A stretch of DNA of 64,000 nt from NCBI GenBank assembly GCA_010645155.1, contig CM021321.1, positions 5,225,742 to 5,289,741 on the forward strand. Direction: 5' to 3'. Within the stretch, counting starts at the first letter, position 1, and the number at the start of each line of letters is the position of its first letter. The translations under genes were made by a program, and so were the position numbers. The stretch is from Tigriopus japonicus (Eukaryota > Arthropoda > Copepoda > Harpacticoida > Harpacticidae). Positions 61,421 to 64,000 of this stretch are shown here, in pieces. The notes beneath the pieces were generated by a model. It had not been told where the DNA came from. It saw only the letters and a list, made by a program, of their open reading frames with translations, and did no database searches.

Positions 61421-63369
61421 ATGGCTCCTCCTACTATTGGTGGACCCCCCGTGGGGTCCTCTGGACCAACCCCTCGCGGCGCAACCCCCCATGGCGCATC
61501 TCTATCCCGATCACACCCATCGGAACGCTCCTCTCGCTCTGCCCGCCACGTTGACGAACGCAAGTATGCCCGTCCATCCGTGTGCCAATCTGTACTCGTA
61601 GATTTGTTTGATATTCACTTTCGACTTCGCCGTATATCTTCTTTTTCCGCCCAGTCTAAACTGGAGGAGAAAGAGCCCTTTGATGATCAATCAATCAATC
61701 TTTTTTGCTTGCTTGACCTGACCTTTCTTCCTTAGGTCGGAGCTGGTATGCCGGGTGAAATACTCAAATACCCTGCCGGATATTCCCTTTGACCCGAAGT
61801 TTATTGCCTATCCATTTGAGACGAATCGCTTTATTCATTATGTACCCACGTCCTTGGAGCGCAACTATAAATATGAGTTATTAACGGAGCCCGATCTGGG
61901 CGTGACCGTCGATCTCATCCGACCTGAGACCTATGCTAAGCCAGAGCAAGAGTTTGTAAGGCTACTTGGGGACCTTACCACAAGGAGCATTTGGCCTGAT
62001 TTTTGTCCTTTTCTCTCAATAGGATGAGTATGGTAATAAGGTGGATCCACCGTTGGATCCCAAGGATGAGCGGCTTTTGGAAGAAGACATGTCGGACAAG
62101 ACGGATGCCAAACGATCGCAACGTCATGCTCAAATCTTGTCTTGGATGCGAAGGCCGGATTACATCTCGACGGAACAAACCCGCTATCAGCCCACCACCA
62201 TCGAGAAGATCGAGTCCAAAGTGGGCTTTGCTGTGCGCAAGAAAATGGGCAACGTTCAACCCATTTTCATGGACCGTGAGGCTCAAGTGGCGGCCATCGA
62301 GAAAACCTTTGAGGATGCCAAAATTCCTATTGAAAAGCACTATTCCAAGGCAGGCGTGTATCCGGTTGATGTGGTGCCCATCCTGCCCGATGACAAGATG
62401 TGGAAGTATCCTTGCGCTCAGGTGAGTCCACTTGCGATAGAGTGGCCATGAATACGTACTCAAAATCTTAACCGATGACTCTCCATTTAGGTCATTTTTG
62501 ACTCGGATCCGGCTCCACAAGTAGAAGGCGCGGGTAATCCTGTCCAACAGAACGAAATGATGTCTCAGGCCATGATTCGGGGAGTGATGGATGAATCGGG
62601 CGAGCAGTTCGTGGCTTATTTCTTACCCACCATTGAGAACATGGAGAAACGAGCCGAAGACATGGTCGAGGGTCGAGAGTACGATGAAGAGGGTTCTTAC
62701 GAGTACAAAATGTTCCGTGAGTACAATTGGAACGTTAAAAGTAAGGCCACCAAAGGCTACGAGGAGAATTTCTTCTTCATTGTTCGCGAGGATGGTGTGT
62801 TCTACAATGAGTTGGAGACCAGGTAATGGAGTCATTCAATTTTATCTCATCGACCCCCTCGAAATAAAGAGAGACCTTGGCAACCTTTGTTGTTCTTTTT
62901 TTCAGAGTACGATTAAGCAAAAGGCGTCTAAAGGCCGGCCAACAACCATCCAATTCCAAGTTAGTGGTCAAGCACCGTCCCTTGGGCAAACAAGAGCATA
63001 AGATGCAGCGATACAGAGAGAAGTACTTGGAACCTCCCAATGAGGAAGATGAGGAGATGAGCGAGGACGAAGAAGAAGAGGAAGCCGAGGACATGATTAA
63101 AGACACCGAAAACGACGACGAAGTTCAATCACGCTCTCGATCCTCTTCACCGGCTCGTTCTCGAAGTCGCTCGAAATCTGGTTCTGTCGCTTCATCACGA
63201 TCACGTTCCATTTCTCGTTCCCGCTCCAGATCCGTGTCCAGATCAAGATCAAGGTCCCGATCTCGCTCCAAATCGGGGTCTGTTCAAAGTAGAGCGGCCA
63301 GTCGGTCCGTGTCCAAATCGCCTTCTCGTTCCCGTTCCGTATCTCGCTCAGTGTCTCGATCTCGCTCGG
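61421..63369 (+). CDS. PAF1: RNA polymerase II-associated factor 1 (PAF1), partial
   Basis: Five exons inferred: 61421-61563, 61736-61955, 62023-62421, 62491-62822 and 62906 to the gap. Conserved blocks in order: [138 protein letters not shown] and [17 protein letters not shown]1 scaffolds the PAF1 complex, which supports Pol II elongation and histone H2B ubiquitylation. The C-terminus turns acidic and then becomes an RS-dipeptide region of at least 80 residues, where the assembly breaks off at 63370. The stop codon is not visible. Confidence 0.95.
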
Positions 63370-64000
63370 NNNNNNNNNNNNNNNNNNNNNNNNNNNNNNN
63401 NNNNNNNNNNNNNNNNNNNNNNNNNNNNNNNNNNNNNNNNNNNNNNNNNNNNNNNNNNNNNNNNNNNNNNNNNNNNNNNNNNNNNNNNNNNNNNNNNNNN
63501 NNNNNNNNNNNNNNNNNNNNNNNNNNNNNNNNNNNNNNNNNNNNNNNNNNNNNNNNNNNNNNNNNNNNNNNNNNNNNNNNNNNNNNNNNNNNNNNNNNNN
63601 NNNNNNNNNNNNNNNNNNNNNNNNNNNNNNNNNNNNNNNNNNNNNNNNNNNNNNNNNNNNNNNNNNNNNNNNNNNNNNNNNNNNNNNNNNNNNNNNNNNN
63701 NNNNNNNNNNNNNNNNNNNNNNNNNNNNNNNNNNNNNNNNNNNNNNNNNNNNNNNNNNNNNNNNNNNNNNNNNNNNNNNNNNNNNNNNNNNNNNNNNNNN
63801 NNNNNNNNNNNNNNNNNNNNNNNNNNNNNNNNNNNNNNNNNNNNNNNNNNNNNNNNNNNNNNNNNNNNNNNNNNNNNNNNNNNNNNNNNNNNNNNNNNNN
63901 NNNNNNNNNNNNNNNNNNNNNNNNNNNNNNNNNNNNNNNNNNNNNNNNNNNNNNNNNNNNNNNNNNNNNNNNNNNNNNNNNNNNNNNNNNNNNNNNNNNN
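63370..64000. other. assembly gap
   Basis: 631 bases of N that start within the RS-repeat coding sequence of PAF1. The repetitive serine/arginine codons are a likely reason the assembly failed here. Confidence 0.99.

Noticed and set aside
1..63369. Bacterial-type systems (operons with ribosome binding sites, CRISPR, phage defence)
   Set aside because: All recognised genes are animal genes with spliceosomal introns; no prokaryotic gene organisation is present.

Overview
The window is nuclear DNA from an animal, most likely an arthropod and plausibly a copepod crustacean. The evidence is about two dozen metazoan genes with short GT-AG introns, a MADF-BESS transcription factor (a combination typical of arthropods), compact spacing on both strands, and an assembly gap at the right end (63370-64000, all N). 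The copepod suggestion is inference from gene compactness and operon-like spacing.

Layout. 1-6517 is a dead Ty1/copia retrotransposon, cut off by the left edge and broken by four separate non-autonomous DNA transposons, each with an exact 8-bp target duplication. Genes follow. 6.7-14 kb: GPALPP1 (-), IPPK (-), a MADF-BESS regulator (+). 14-26.9 kb: EXOSC10 (+), MRPS34-like (+), a small membrane protein (-), EXOSC7 (+), STOML1 (+), a phospholipid phosphatase (-), CLCN7 (-). 30-39.8 kb: HDHD5 (+), a BTB/C2H2 zinc-finger gene (-), EXOC6/Sec15 (-). 42.9-53.3 kb: RPS17, EEF2KMT and a tectonic tightly spaced (+), EXOC3/Sec6 (-) with an RFXANK/ANKRA2-like ankyrin gene on the same strand inside its first intron, and POLI (-). 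56-64 kb: a plasma-membrane-type syntaxin (+), a four-TM orphan (-), a small two-exon orphan with a PPPPY motif (-), and PAF1 (+, running into the gap).

Functional grouping. Two RNA exosome subunits (EXOSC10, EXOSC7) lie within 6 kb. Two exocyst subunits (EXOC6, EXOC3) lie within 15 kb, and a syntaxin follows 5 kb later. Two gene runs (EXOSC10-MRPS34 and RPS17-EEF2KMT-tectonic) have gaps of only 90-135 bp. In both runs an AG acceptor sits at or one base before a downstream ATG, as expected of trans-spliced operons. Whether any of this reflects co-regulation is inference.

The accessory DNA is rich in short non-autonomous elements. By reading flanks and ends I found ten with exact 8-bp duplications, two with degenerate ones, one TA-flanked element, one tRNA-derived SINE, one transposon filling an HDHD5 intron, and an 811-bp near-palindrome. 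Several share termini and form families (TAGTGATG ends; CAG(A/G)G ends; CACAG ends). One insertion lies exactly on the stop codon of the zinc-finger gene. Exon joins were inferred by eye from splice consensus, reading-frame phase and remembered family conservation; no database search was possible.
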